This document shows, piece by piece, positions 25,790 through 33,689 of a stretch of DNA of 64,000 bases. Origin of the DNA: Neotamlana laminarinivorans (GTDB lineage Bacteria; Bacteroidota; Bacteroidia; Flavobacteriales; Flavobacteriaceae); assembly GCF_020523925.1 (NCBI RefSeq), contig NZ_JAJAPW010000003.1, positions 1 to 64,000 of the forward strand, in the 5' to 3' direction. The notes under the pieces are model-generated. The model was not told where the DNA came from. It did no database searches and saw only the letters and a program-made list of their open reading frames with translations. Every line of letters starts with the position of its first letter. The first letter of the stretch is position 1. The translations under genes and the position numbers were made by a program.

Positions 25790-26404
25790 TTAAAATAAGC
25801 CGTTTATTTCTGCGTCTATACGATTAATAACACTACCTAAATCTTCTGGGTTTGCAACAAAATCAAGATTATCTACATCAATAATTAAAAGCTTGCCTTT
25901 GTCGTAGCCATGAATCCAAGCTTCATATCTTTCGTTAAGTCTGCTTAAATAATCAATACTAATAGAGTTTTCGTAATCGCGACCACGTTTGTGTATTTGC
26001 GAAACAAGGTTAGATATTGAGCTGCGTAAATAAATTAATAAATCTGGGCCTTGAACTAACGATTCCATAAGCTCAAAAAGCGATCTGTAGTTTTCAAAAT
26101 CTCTATTTGTCATTAAGCCCATAGCATGCAAGTTTGGTGCAAAAATATGAGCATCCTCATAAATAGTTCTGTCTTGAATAATATCTTTACCGCTTTGGCG
26201 AATTTGTAAAACTTGACGGAATCTGCTGTTTAAAAAATATACTTGCAAGTTAAAACTCCAACGTTCCATTTGGTTATAAAAATCATCTAAATAAGGATTG
26301 TCTACCACATCTTCCAATTGTGGTTCCCACTTAAAATGTTTAGCTAGTAGTTTGGTAAGCGTTGTTTTTCCTGCGCCAATATTTCCGGCAATTGCAATGT
26401 GCAT
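25790..26404 (-). CDS. Deoxynucleoside kinase
   Basis: The 204-residue salvage enzyme phosphorylates deoxynucleosides. Visible are the P-loop IAGNIGAGKTTL (residues 5-16), the substrate-binding Glu in LEDVVDNPYLDDFY, the Asp-Arg motif QDRTIYEDAHIF, and the Arg-rich lid IHKRGRDYEN. The order matches the dCK/dGK family of bacteria and eukaryotes; base specificity (dA/dG type in many bacteria) cannot be fixed here. It is 7 nt from the upstream hypothetical gene, so probably its partner in an operon. The nucleoside transporter at 10596 could supply substrates. Confidence 0.92.
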   Translation of the reverse strand: MHIAIAGNIGAGKTTLTKLLAKHFKWEPQLEDVVDNPYLDDFYNQMERWSFNLQVYFLNSRFRQVLQIRQSGKDIIQDRTIYEDAHIFAPNLHAMGLMTNRDFENYRSLFELMESLVQGPDLLIYLRSSISNLVSQIHKRGRDYENSISIDYLSRLNERYEAWIHGYDKGKLLIIDVDNLDFVANPEDLGSVINRIDAEINGLF

Positions 26405-26411
26405 AGTAAGA

Positions 26412-27185
26412 TTAAATTTTTAATTGGAATTCTTGCAAGCTATTAAGGGTGTAAATATACAAGGTTTCGTTGGTTACAAAAAACTGTTTTATATTTAAAT
26501 TTGGAGTTGTTATCGGTGTGGGATTATTACTATTTTCTTTTAAGTAAAATAGGCCATTTTTTGTTTTTAAAATAACACTTTCGTTATTTATGGCCATTGC
26601 AGTGTAACCTTGGTTTTTAATTTTTTTTACTAAACTACCAAAGTATGTATAAACATATAAATAATGCTTTGTTAAAAGCCAACAATAATTATAATTACTT
26701 TTTAAATCAAGTATTTCGCCTGTAACAGGTGCTGTTTGTGCTTTTGTTGTGTTGGTTTTATAATTAAATAATTCAAGCTTTTGTAATTCTTGATTAAATA
26801 TCCAAATTGAATTATCAAACCCCATAGAAGCATACGATACCATTTTATAAGGGTGTATGTTGTTAAAGTCTATTTTATAAATTTCTGCAAGCCTATTGTC
26901 TAAAATAATTACCGTATTAAAATCTTTATAAAATAAATTAATTTTTAAAGGATTAAAGGAGTTTGCAGATTGTAAGTCTCCTAATTGTATGTTGTTGTAT
27001 GATAGGATATTGTCTTTGCTTTTCTTATAAAAAACATTGTCTTTACTAAAAAAAATAGTGCCAAAATTATCTATTCCAAAAATAGAATCTGCGTCAAAAG
27101 GTGTTTGCTTAATTATTTTAGAATTAATATTCTGAGCAAAAACTGAAAAAGAAAAGAGAATAAGAATGTAAAAACAGTGTTTCAT
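26412..27185 (-). CDS. Secreted beta-propeller-like protein of unknown function
   Basis: The 257-residue product starts with a signal peptide (MKHCFYILILFSFSVFAQ). The remainder is rich in short beta-strand patterns with repeated aromatic-Leu/Ile motifs (IWIFNQELQKLELFNY; CWLLTKHYLYVYTYFG; LFYLKENSNN), suggesting blades of a small propeller. I do not recognise a named family. It lies 7 nt upstream of the deoxynucleoside kinase on the same strand, an arrangement I believe is common in flavobacteria, but the functional link is unclear. Confidence 0.65.
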   Translation of the reverse strand: MKHCFYILILFSFSVFAQNINSKIIKQTPFDADSIFGIDNFGTIFFSKDNVFYKKSKDNILSYNNIQLGDLQSANSFNPLKINLFYKDFNTVIILDNRLAEIYKIDFNNIHPYKMVSYASMGFDNSIWIFNQELQKLELFNYKTNTTKAQTAPVTGEILDLKSNYNYCWLLTKHYLYVYTYFGSLVKKIKNQGYTAMAINNESVILKTKNGLFYLKENSNNPTPITTPNLNIKQFFVTNETLYIYTLNSLQEFQLKI

Positions 27186-27347
27186 GATAAAGGTTTGTAA
27201 AGTACAAAATGATATAAACTTTTAAAATTTAAGTTTATTAATTTTTTAAGAATCATTTAACGTTTTAAGGTTAAACTAAAATCAAGAACAAAAGTCTAAC
27301 AAAGCAAACACATATTTAAATTTACGCCGTAATTAACACGCGATTTT

Positions 27348-28217
27348 ATGAAACTTAATTTACAAAAAACACTAATTGCCAGTTTAGCGCTACTGGTTTC
27401 TTTATGCTCTTGGGCACAAACCGATTTTCAAGGTGTGGCGCATTACATGTCTAAAACTTCAATAAATACCGAAAATTTTGGTCGTCCGGATATGAGTGAG
27501 GAACAAAAAAAGCGTATTGCAGAGCGCATGAAGAGTATGTTTGAAAAAACATACACACTTACATTCAATCAAACAGAGTCATTATACAAAGAAGATGAAA
27601 CGCTTGAGGCTCCTGGGCAAGACCAAGGTCGTAGAGGTTTTGGAGCAATGATGAGTAGTAGTTTTACAGGTGGTCCAGAATATAAAAATGTAAAAACAAA
27701 CCAATTATTACAAGAACAAGAGTTTTTTGGGAAACAGTTTTTAGTAAAAGATACATTACCAAAATACGAATGGCAAATGACGGGTGAAACCAAACAAATT
27801 GGTCAATACACATGTTTTAAGGCAACAGCTACAATTAAGTCTACAGCTGTAGGGTTTGAAGATTTTAGACCGCCAAGAAGAGAAGAAGGAGAAGAAGCTA
27901 AAGAAGAAGAAACAAAACCTAAAGAACCTAAAAGTGTCGATATAGTTGCTTGGTATACAATGCAAATACCAGTAAATCAAGGTCCTGCAGATTATTGGGG
28001 TTTGCCGGGTTTAATACTAGAAGTTAATGCAGGTAAAACAACCATTTTATGTACTAAAATTGTAGTAAACCCAGAAGAGAAAACTACGATTAAAGAACCT
28101 AAAAAAGGTAAAGAAGTTAGTAAAGAAGAATATAACGAAATTGTTAAAAAGAAAACTGAAGAAATGCGTAACAATTTTAGAAACCGAAGAAACGGACCTG
28201 GAGGAAACAGACGTTAA
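27348..28217 (+). CDS. GLPGLI family protein
   Basis: The 289-residue secreted protein has a signal peptide (residues about 1-23, ending CSWAQ) and the family-defining motif DYWGLPGLILEVN near residue 215. A charged Glu/Lys-rich insert (EEGEEAKEEETKPKEPK) lies just before the motif, and a basic Arg/Asn-rich C-terminus (RNNFRNRRNGPGGNRR) follows. GLPGLI proteins are Bacteroidota-specific and of unknown function. They are typically encoded next to a TonB-receptor-like protein, as here (28 nt to the next gene), so the two probably work together at the cell envelope. Confidence 0.92.
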   Translation: MKLNLQKTLIASLALLVSLCSWAQTDFQGVAHYMSKTSINTENFGRPDMSEEQKKRIAERMKSMFEKTYTLTFNQTESLYKEDETLEAPGQDQGRRGFGAMMSSSFTGGPEYKNVKTNQLLQEQEFFGKQFLVKDTLPKYEWQMTGETKQIGQYTCFKATATIKSTAVGFEDFRPPRREEGEEAKEEETKPKEPKSVDIVAWYTMQIPVNQGPADYWGLPGLILEVNAGKTTILCTKIVVNPEEKTTIKEPKKGKEVSKEEYNEIVKKKTEEMRNNFRNRRNGPGGNRR

Positions 28218-28244
28218 TTTGCCCAATTTTAATTATAATTTTTT

Positions 28245-31016
28245 ATGAAGTTAAAAATTACGCTCTTGCTTGTTTTGTTAACAAGCTTAGCAACTTATGC
28301 CCAAATTAAACTAGAAGGTGTTGTAACAGATAGTATTGGTAACCCTTTAGAATTGGCAAATATTGTAGCTATAAACCAAACAACAAATGTGCTTGACGGG
28401 TATAGTATTACTACAGAAAAAGGGTTTTATAGGATTACTTTAAAAGAAAATACAGCCTATAAATTACAGGTAACTTATATTGGTATGAAACCAGGTGAAA
28501 AGTTTATTGAAACTAAAACAGATAATGTTACTGAAAACTTTATTTTACAATACGATAACGCTTTAGACGCGGTTGAAATAGTGTATGAAATGCCTGTTAC
28601 AGTTAAAGGAGATACCATTATTTACAATGCCGATTCTTTTAAAAATGGGTCGGAAAGAAAACTTGAAGACGTAATAGATAAGCTTCCTGGAGTAGAAATT
28701 AATGATGATGGCCAGATAGAAGTAGAAGGTACCGTAGTGCAAAAGCTAACTGTTAACGGAAAAGATTTTTTTGATGGAGATTCTAAACTCGCAACAGAAA
28801 ATATACCATCTAATGCCGTAGATAAAATTGAAGTACTGCGCAATTTTTCAGAAAACTCACAATTAAAAGGTGTTGAAAATAATAGCGATAATTACGCCAT
28901 AAATGTAAAACTTAAAGAAGGTAAAGAAAACTTTTGGTTTGGAGATGTAACCGTTGGTGGCGGGGTGGCGCCTTCGCCAAACGACGCTTTGTATTTAGTG
29001 CAACCTAAACTGTTTTATTACAACCCTAAGTATAGTATTAATGTAATTGGCGACCTAAATAATATTGGTGAACCAGCATTAACTAACAGAGAAGTGAGAA
29101 ATTTTGGTGGTGGTTTTAGGGCGCCAAGTCGTGATAGCGGTACAAATTTAAGTTTAGGCGATAACGGCTTAAGTGGTTTAACAAGTGTTGCAAACTCACA
29201 AAAAGTAGATGCTAAATTAGCGGCAACAAACTTTAGTTATGCGCCAAGTAGTGTTTTAGATTTAAGCGGATTTGTAATTTTTAATAGTACCAAATTAAAT
29301 ACACGACAAGAAAGTTACATTCGTTATACCGATCCTGAATTGGGTATTCCAGATGAAGAAACCATTAACACAGGACGAGAAGCTTCAGATCAAGGTTTGG
29401 TTAAATTAAGCGCTATGTATAAGCCTAATGCAAATAACCAAATAGAATATGATGTTTTAGGAAGTCTTTCAAAAGATTCGGAAGAGCAAGTAGAAGTATC
29501 TTCAATTATAGGTGAAACAAATCAATTAGATGAAGTAACGCCATTTAGTTTAAAACAAAACTTTAAATATTTTTATACGTTAAACGAAAATAACATTTTT
29601 GCACTCGAAGCTTTACATGTTTTAAAAGATGAAGATCCGTTTTATAATGCCTATTTACAAAACGATCCAACAAATAATGATGACGATGATGATGGTGATG
29701 ATGATACAGAAGAAGATGCTTATGATGAAACAGCACAACAATTAGGGTTAGATCGTAGTTTAGATTTTTATAACCTAGGGCAAAATCAATATGTAAAATC
29801 AAATCAGTTTGATGCTAAACTAGATTATTACAATATTTTAAACTCAAAAAGTAACATAAGTTTTACTTTAGGAACTATTTTTAGCAGACAAGATTATAAC
29901 TCTAATATTTTTCAGTTTTTAGAAGATGGTGAAACGCTTGATGCCACACCAACAATTGTTGATACCGATGGTAATTTGTTATTAGCAGAAAACGATACAC
30001 AATATAACTTTAGCGATATTTATTTAGGAACACGTTATAATTTAAAGTTAGGAAAATTTACATTTCGTCCAGGTATATCTCTGCATGCATACGGTAATCA
30101 AAACATTCAATTTGGTGAAACTTACGAAGATAACTTCTTCCGTGTTTTACCAGAATTTGAAACACGTGTACAGTTTAAAAAATCGGAGAGCCTTCAGTTT
30201 AACTATAAAATGAGTAACCAATTTACAGATGTTACAAATATTGCACGAGGCCTAGTTTTAAATAGTTTCGACAACTTATCTTATGGTAATGCTACATTAC
30301 AAAATGGTTTATCGCATAATTTAACCTTGCGTTATCGTAGTTTTAATTTGTTTAATTATACTAATGTTTTTGCAGTGGTTAATTACACAAAAAATATAGA
30401 CCAAATAAGGTCGTTAACAAATTTTGAAAATGTAATTACAACAAGTACTTATTTTAATTCGCAATTTGCAGACGAATCGCTTACAGCTTACGGTCGCTGG
30501 CAACGTACGTTTGGGAAAATTAGAACAGGCATAAATGCTAATTATAGTTATAGTTTGCAAAATCAATTTATTGAAAATGTGCAATCTGTAAATAAAACAT
30601 TTAGCCAAACATATAGACCAGAAATACGTACTAATTTTAATTCGGCTCCAAATGTAAGTTTACGTTATAGCTATTCAATAAGCAATACAGAACAAGGAAC
30701 AAGAACAACAAAAATTATAAGAAACGCACCATCAATAAATTTTGATGCTTATATATGGAAAAAAGTAACGTTTGTAACCGATTATTCATATACTAACCAA
30801 GACGTTGATGGTGAGTCGGAGTCATATCAAACTTGGGATGCCAGTTTAGCTTATAGAAATAACGAAGATTCACATTGGGAGTTCGAGGTAAAAGCTAGTA
30901 ACTTACTTAATATTGATGCAAACATTAATAATAATGTAGGTACTTATTCCGTAACAAATTCTTCAACATATATTTTGCCAAGGTTTGTAACTTTTAGAGT
31001 AATTTATAGTTTGTAA
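28245..31016 (+). CDS. TonB-dependent receptor-like outer membrane protein
   Basis: The 923-residue protein has a signal peptide (to about residue 20) and a CarboxypepD_reg-like domain (about 22-105: IKLEGVVTDSIGNPLELANIVAI). A plug-like region follows (ERKLEDVIDKLPGVEINDDGQIEVEGTVVQKLTVNGKDFFDGD), then a long beta-barrel rich in alternating polar and aromatic residues. The plug pattern is that of the OMP_b-brl_3 group found with GLPGLI proteins. An unusual acidic stretch (DDDDDGDDDTEEDAYDE, about residues 477-495) sits in an extracellular-type loop. It is co-transcribed with the GLPGLI gene and followed by a terminator. Ligand unknown. Confidence 0.88.
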   Translation: MKLKITLLLVLLTSLATYAQIKLEGVVTDSIGNPLELANIVAINQTTNVLDGYSITTEKGFYRITLKENTAYKLQVTYIGMKPGEKFIETKTDNVTENFILQYDNALDAVEIVYEMPVTVKGDTIIYNADSFKNGSERKLEDVIDKLPGVEINDDGQIEVEGTVVQKLTVNGKDFFDGDSKLATENIPSNAVDKIEVLRNFSENSQLKGVENNSDNYAINVKLKEGKENFWFGDVTVGGGVAPSPNDALYLVQPKLFYYNPKYSINVIGDLNNIGEPALTNREVRNFGGGFRAPSRDSGTNLSLGDNGLSGLTSVANSQKVDAKLAATNFSYAPSSVLDLSGFVIFNSTKLNTRQESYIRYTDPELGIPDEETINTGREASDQGLVKLSAMYKPNANNQIEYDVLGSLSKDSEEQVEVSSIIGETNQLDEVTPFSLKQNFKYFYTLNENNIFALEALHVLKDEDPFYNAYLQNDPTNNDDDDDGDDDTEEDAYDETAQQLGLDRSLDFYNLGQNQYVKSNQFDAKLDYYNILNSKSNISFTLGTIFSRQDYNSNIFQFLEDGETLDATPTIVDTDGNLLLAENDTQYNFSDIYLGTRYNLKLGKFTFRPGISLHAYGNQNIQFGETYEDNFFRVLPEFETRVQFKKSESLQFNYKMSNQFTDVTNIARGLVLNSFDNLSYGNATLQNGLSHNLTLRYRSFNLFNYTNVFAVVNYTKNIDQIRSLTNFENVITTSTYFNSQFADESLTAYGRWQRTFGKIRTGINANYSYSLQNQFIENVQSVNKTFSQTYRPEIRTNFNSAPNVSLRYSYSISNTEQGTRTTKIIRNAPSINFDAYIWKKVTFVTDYSYTNQDVDGESESYQTWDASLAYRNNEDSHWEFEVKASNLLNIDANINNNVGTYSVTNSSTYILPRFVTFRVIYSL

Positions 31017-31062
31017 AGTCTATTTTGCTAAGAGCCAGTTTTTGTTTCTCATAATAAGTATT

Positions 31063-31100
31063 AAATGAAAGTGTTTATAATTAAACACTTTCATTTTTAT
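31063..31100 (+). terminator. Strong terminator after the TonB-like gene
   Basis: A 15-bp perfect stem (31063-31077 with 31082-31096, AAATGAAAGTGTTTA arm) with loop TAAT is followed by T-rich sequence. Confidence 0.9.
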
Positions 31101-31124
31101 TTTAAAAAGAAGTGAAATTTTATT

Positions 31125-31154
31125 TTGTAGATACAAAGAACCGTAATATATTTG
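31125..31154 (+). promoter_or_regulatory. Promoter of tRNA-Tyr
   Basis: TTG (31125-31127), a 19-nt spacer and TATATTTG (31147-31154) match the Bacteroidota consensus. The tRNA 5' end is 12 nt beyond the -7 box. Confidence 0.8.
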
Positions 31155-31165
31155 CGCTCGGTTTT

Positions 31166-31247
<82 letters not shown>

Positions 31248-31257
31248 CAAAAAATAA

Positions 31258-31287
31258 AAAGTCTGCACTAAGGTGCGGACTTTTTTT
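31258..31287 (+). terminator. Terminator of tRNA-Tyr
   Basis: AAGTCTGCAC pairs with GTGCGGACTT (one T-G pair) across TAAG, followed by a T-run. Confidence 0.88.
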
Positions 31288-31403
31288 GTTTAACAGTAAG
31301 CTGTTGTTTGTTTCGCTTTAAATAATGCTTAATTTGTAAGAGAATTTTTTTTGCAAGCGAAGGTTTTAACATTATAAAATAAGGTAGTACCGTATAGAAA
31401 TAC

Positions 31404-31433
31404 AAAAGGTAGACTTTTTAAAGTCTACCTTTA
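31404..31433 (-). terminator. Terminator of the PID-CTERM gene
   Basis: AAAGGTAGACTTT pairs with AAAGTCTACCTTT; on the minus strand a short T stretch follows. It lies 24 nt after the stop at 31457. Confidence 0.7.
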
Positions 31434-31456
31434 TTTGTTATTTTTCGAATAAGCTT

Positions 31457-31690
31457 CTACTGCTTACGGTTTCTTAATTTTTTCACTCCGAAAAAAGTAG
31501 CACCTAAAAGTAGTGCTGCAAGTCCACCATCTATAGGAACAGAATCATTATCCGAATATCCAGGAGGAGGAGGCAGTGGTCCGGGAGTCGGTGTTTGTTG
31601 TAAACTTGAATTAGTTGCGTTAATTTCGCCAGAAATAACAAGAATAATTAATAGAACAACTGTTCTAGCAATTTTTAAAGATGACTTCAT
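31457..31690 (-). CDS. PID-CTERM sorting-signal small protein
   Basis: The 77-residue product has an N-terminal signal peptide (residues about 1-25), a short low-complexity Pro/Gly linker (PTPGPLPPPPGY), and the C-terminal signal VPIDGGLAALLLGATFFGVKKLRNRK. The last is a Pro-Ile-Asp motif, a hydrophobic segment and a basic end. This tripartite tail is the PID-CTERM sorting domain of Bacteroidota, proposed to be processed by an exosortase-like system. There is almost no mature domain, so it is either a minimal surface peptide or a reporter of the sorting system. No sortase gene is nearby. Confidence 0.85.
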   Translation of the reverse strand: MKSSLKIARTVVLLIILVISGEINATNSSLQQTPTPGPLPPPPGYSDNDSVPIDGGLAALLLGATFFGVKKLRNRKQ

Positions 31691-31791
31691 ATTTTACTTA
31701 TTGATTAGCTAGACTAAAATAAAAATTTAGGTCTGTAATAACGCCCTTTTATGATAACTAGCTATTATTCTCGTTCAACTGTAAATAAGGT

Positions 31792-33045
31792 TTAAATCTC
31801 AAAAGCCTCTTTCACCTTATCAACATAATCTAACTTTTCCCAAGTAAATAATTCAACATCTAGGGTAATGCTTTCTCCGTTTGGTTGAGAAAACGTTTTA
31901 CTTACTGTTTCGTTTTTACGTCCCATGTGTCCGTATGCAGCAGTTTCGCTGTACATAGGTGAGCGTAGTTTCAAGCGTTCTTCAATAGCGAATGGTCGCA
32001 TATCAAAAATTTCACTTACTTTTTGTGCAATTTCACCATCGGTCATGTTAAAAGGGCAAGTACCATAAGTGTCAATAAAAATTCCCATAGGTTCTACAAC
32101 TCCAATGGCATAACTTACTTGTACTAAAACTTCATTAGCAACACCAGCAGCAACTAAGTTTTTAGCAATATGTCGTGTTGCATAAGCAGCACTTCGGTCT
32201 ACTTTACTCGGGTCTTTACCAGAAAATGCACCACCACCATGAGCGCCTTTACCACCGTAAGTGTCTACAATAATTTTTCGTCCAGTTAAACCAGTATCGC
32301 CATGTGGTCCACCTATAACAAACTTGCCTGTTGGGTTAATATGGTATGTAATGTCGTTGTTAAATAAAGCCTGAGTTGCTTCTGGTAATTTCGCTACTAC
32401 ACGAGGTATTAATATTTCAATAATATCTCTTCTAATTTTAGTAAGCATTGCTTCATCTTCATCAAATTCGTCGTGTTGTGTAGAAACTACTATGGCATCA
32501 ATACGTTGCGGAATATTATCATCACTATATTCAATAGTAACTTGACTTTTACTGTCTGGTCTTAAATAAGTAATGTCTTTGTTTTCTCTTCGTAATTCGG
32601 CAAGTTCGGTTAAAATGCGGTGCGATAAATCTAGTGCCAGTGGCATAAAATTTTCGGTTTCGTTGGTGGCGTAACCAAACATCATACCTTGGTCGCCTGC
32701 ACCTTGTAATTCTTTACTACCTCGGTCTACACCTTGGTTAATTTCGTCAGATTGTTCGTGTATAGCAGATAAAACGCCACAAGAATTACCATCAAACATA
32801 TATTCTCCTTTGGTATAGCCAATTTTATTAATTGTATCTCGGGCAATTTGTTGTACATCTAAATAAGTTTTCGAGCGTACTTCTCCCGCAAGCACTACTT
32901 GCCCAGTTGTTACAAGGGTTTCGCAAGCTACTTTCGAGTCTACATCAAATGCTAAAAAATTATCAATTAAAGCATCACTAATTTGGTCTGCGACCTTATC
33001 TGGGTGGCCTTCAGAAACACTTTCTGAAGTAAATAAATAAGCCAT
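31792..33045 (-). CDS. metK: S-adenosylmethionine synthetase
   Basis: The 417-residue enzyme makes SAM from methionine and ATP. Start chosen at 33045 gives [25 protein letters not shown], the normal N-terminus. A longer frame beginning at 33111 would start inside the conserved 3' strand of the riboswitch and is rejected. Motifs seen are [13 protein letters not shown] (ATP), [15 protein letters not shown] and [19 protein letters not shown] (phosphate-binding loop). It is preceded by a SAM-II-like riboswitch (33094-33208) and a promoter at 33222-33229, so transcript or translation should fall when SAM is abundant. Confidence 0.97.
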   Translation of the reverse strand: MAYLFTSESVSEGHPDKVADQISDALIDNFLAFDVDSKVACETLVTTGQVVLAGEVRSKTYLDVQQIARDTINKIGYTKGEYMFDGNSCGVLSAIHEQSDEINQGVDRGSKELQGAGDQGMMFGYATNETENFMPLALDLSHRILTELAELRRENKDITYLRPDSKSQVTIEYSDDNIPQRIDAIVVSTQHDEFDEDEAMLTKIRRDIIEILIPRVVAKLPEATQALFNNDITYHINPTGKFVIGGPHGDTGLTGRKIIVDTYGGKGAHGGGAFSGKDPSKVDRSAAYATRHIAKNLVAAGVANEVLVQVSYAIGVVEPMGIFIDTYGTCPFNMTDGEIAQKVSEIFDMRPFAIEERLKLRSPMYSETAAYGHMGRKNETVSKTFSQPNGESITLDVELFTWEKLDYVDKVKEAFEI

Positions 33046-33093
33046 AAAATATATTTTAATAGAAATAGATTTGACGGAAAACGTCAAGGTAGT

Positions 33094-33208
33094 TAACACT
33101 GCCTTTAGCATTTTTATATTTATCCTGAACTTGTTTTTGGTACTTTGTTAATACCAGTGTACATTGTTCAATATAAAAAGAGGTTGCAATCAGTCAAATC
33201 TTTCCTCT
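33094..33208 (-). promoter_or_regulatory. SAM-II-type riboswitch upstream of metK
   Basis: On the minus strand, AGAGG (33204-33208) and CCTCT (33179-33183) form P1. The loop contains GATTTGACTGATTGCAA, closely matching the conserved GATTTAACCGTATTGCAA loop of SAM-II as I recall it. The second conserved block, TGCTAAAGGCAGT (about 33098-33110), matches the 3' pseudoknot strand, and ACTG in the loop can pair with its CAGT. Between the halves is an extra stem of 10 A-U pairs (33111-33120 with 33170-33179) capped by GAAC/GTTC, unlike the short linker of classical SAM-II. Identification rests on motif memory and pairing, not on a model search. Confidence 0.8.
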
Positions 33209-33221
33209 GTTATTTGTGGCG

Positions 33222-33229
33222 CAAAAGTA
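33222..33229 (-). promoter_or_regulatory. metK promoter -7 box
   Basis: On the minus strand TACTTTTG matches TAnnTTTG. Transcription would start near 33215, just ahead of the riboswitch P1 at 33208. A clear TTG -33 box is not seen. Confidence 0.6.
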
Positions 33230-33319
33230 TAAAAATAAAAGAAAATGAAAACCATTTTTCTTTTTTTTATGAAAAAATTGAAGGTTTAAAACAAAATAAA
33301 ATTTTTTTTGTAATAAGTA

Positions 33320-33382
33320 ATGCGAAATAATACTTTAAATATCATTTCAGTAAATGTTGTTGTGATTTTTTCTCGGCGATAA
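33320..33382 (+). CDS. ilv leader peptide
   Basis: ATG at 33320 opens a 20-codon frame, MRNNTLNIISVNVVVIFSRR, ending at TAA 33380-33382. It contains Leu, three Ile and four Val codons (IIS, VNVVVI), the amino acids made by the downstream operon. A strong terminator-type hairpin follows 34 nt after the stop, and ilvD begins about 250 nt later. This is the arrangement of a translating-ribosome attenuator: stalling at Ile/Val codons would prevent termination. A weak promoter candidate (TTG 33278-33280, TTTTTTTG 33303-33310) lies just upstream. Confidence 0.72.
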   Translation: MRNNTLNIISVNVVVIFSRR

Positions 33383-33416
33383 GGAATGGTATTTTAATTA
33401 TATAACTTTAATAAAG

Positions 33417-33441
33417 CCTTCCTGAAACGGAAGGTTTTTTT
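33417..33441 (+). terminator. Attenuator terminator of the ilv operon
   Basis: CCTTCC (33417-33422) pairs with GGAAGG (33429-33434) across TGAAAC, followed by seven T. It stands between the leader peptide and ilvD, with no full gene ending just before it. Confidence 0.85.
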
Positions 33442-33689
33442 AAGTTTTTTTTTAAGTTTTTGAACGTCATAAAAAAATAGATTTAAAACATTACAAATCA
33501 ATCATTTAACTGATTTTTTTTAATTGTGAATTTAAACTATGAAAAGATAGAAAAATAGCAAGAATAGCTTAAAAAACTAATTTCGAATCTTATTATGTCT
33601 TTTTTTAGGTGAAATTTAAGATTGAAAATCAAAAACTAAATATTTGCTAAAAAATTAAGACAAAAGATAAAATTTTCTGTAAATAAACA

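Noticed and set aside
29563-29802. His-rich minus-strand frame that could look like a metal-binding protein
   Set aside because: It is the antisense of the Asp-rich loop codons (GAT read as ATC/CAT) in the TonB-like gene.
33046-33111. N-terminal extension of MetK starting MLKAVLTTL
   Set aside because: Its start codon lies in the riboswitch 3' strand, and the standard N-terminus begins at 33045.
33145-33330. Plus-strand frame of 61 residues
   Set aside because: It is antisense to the metK riboswitch and promoter; low-complexity Phe/Lys content.
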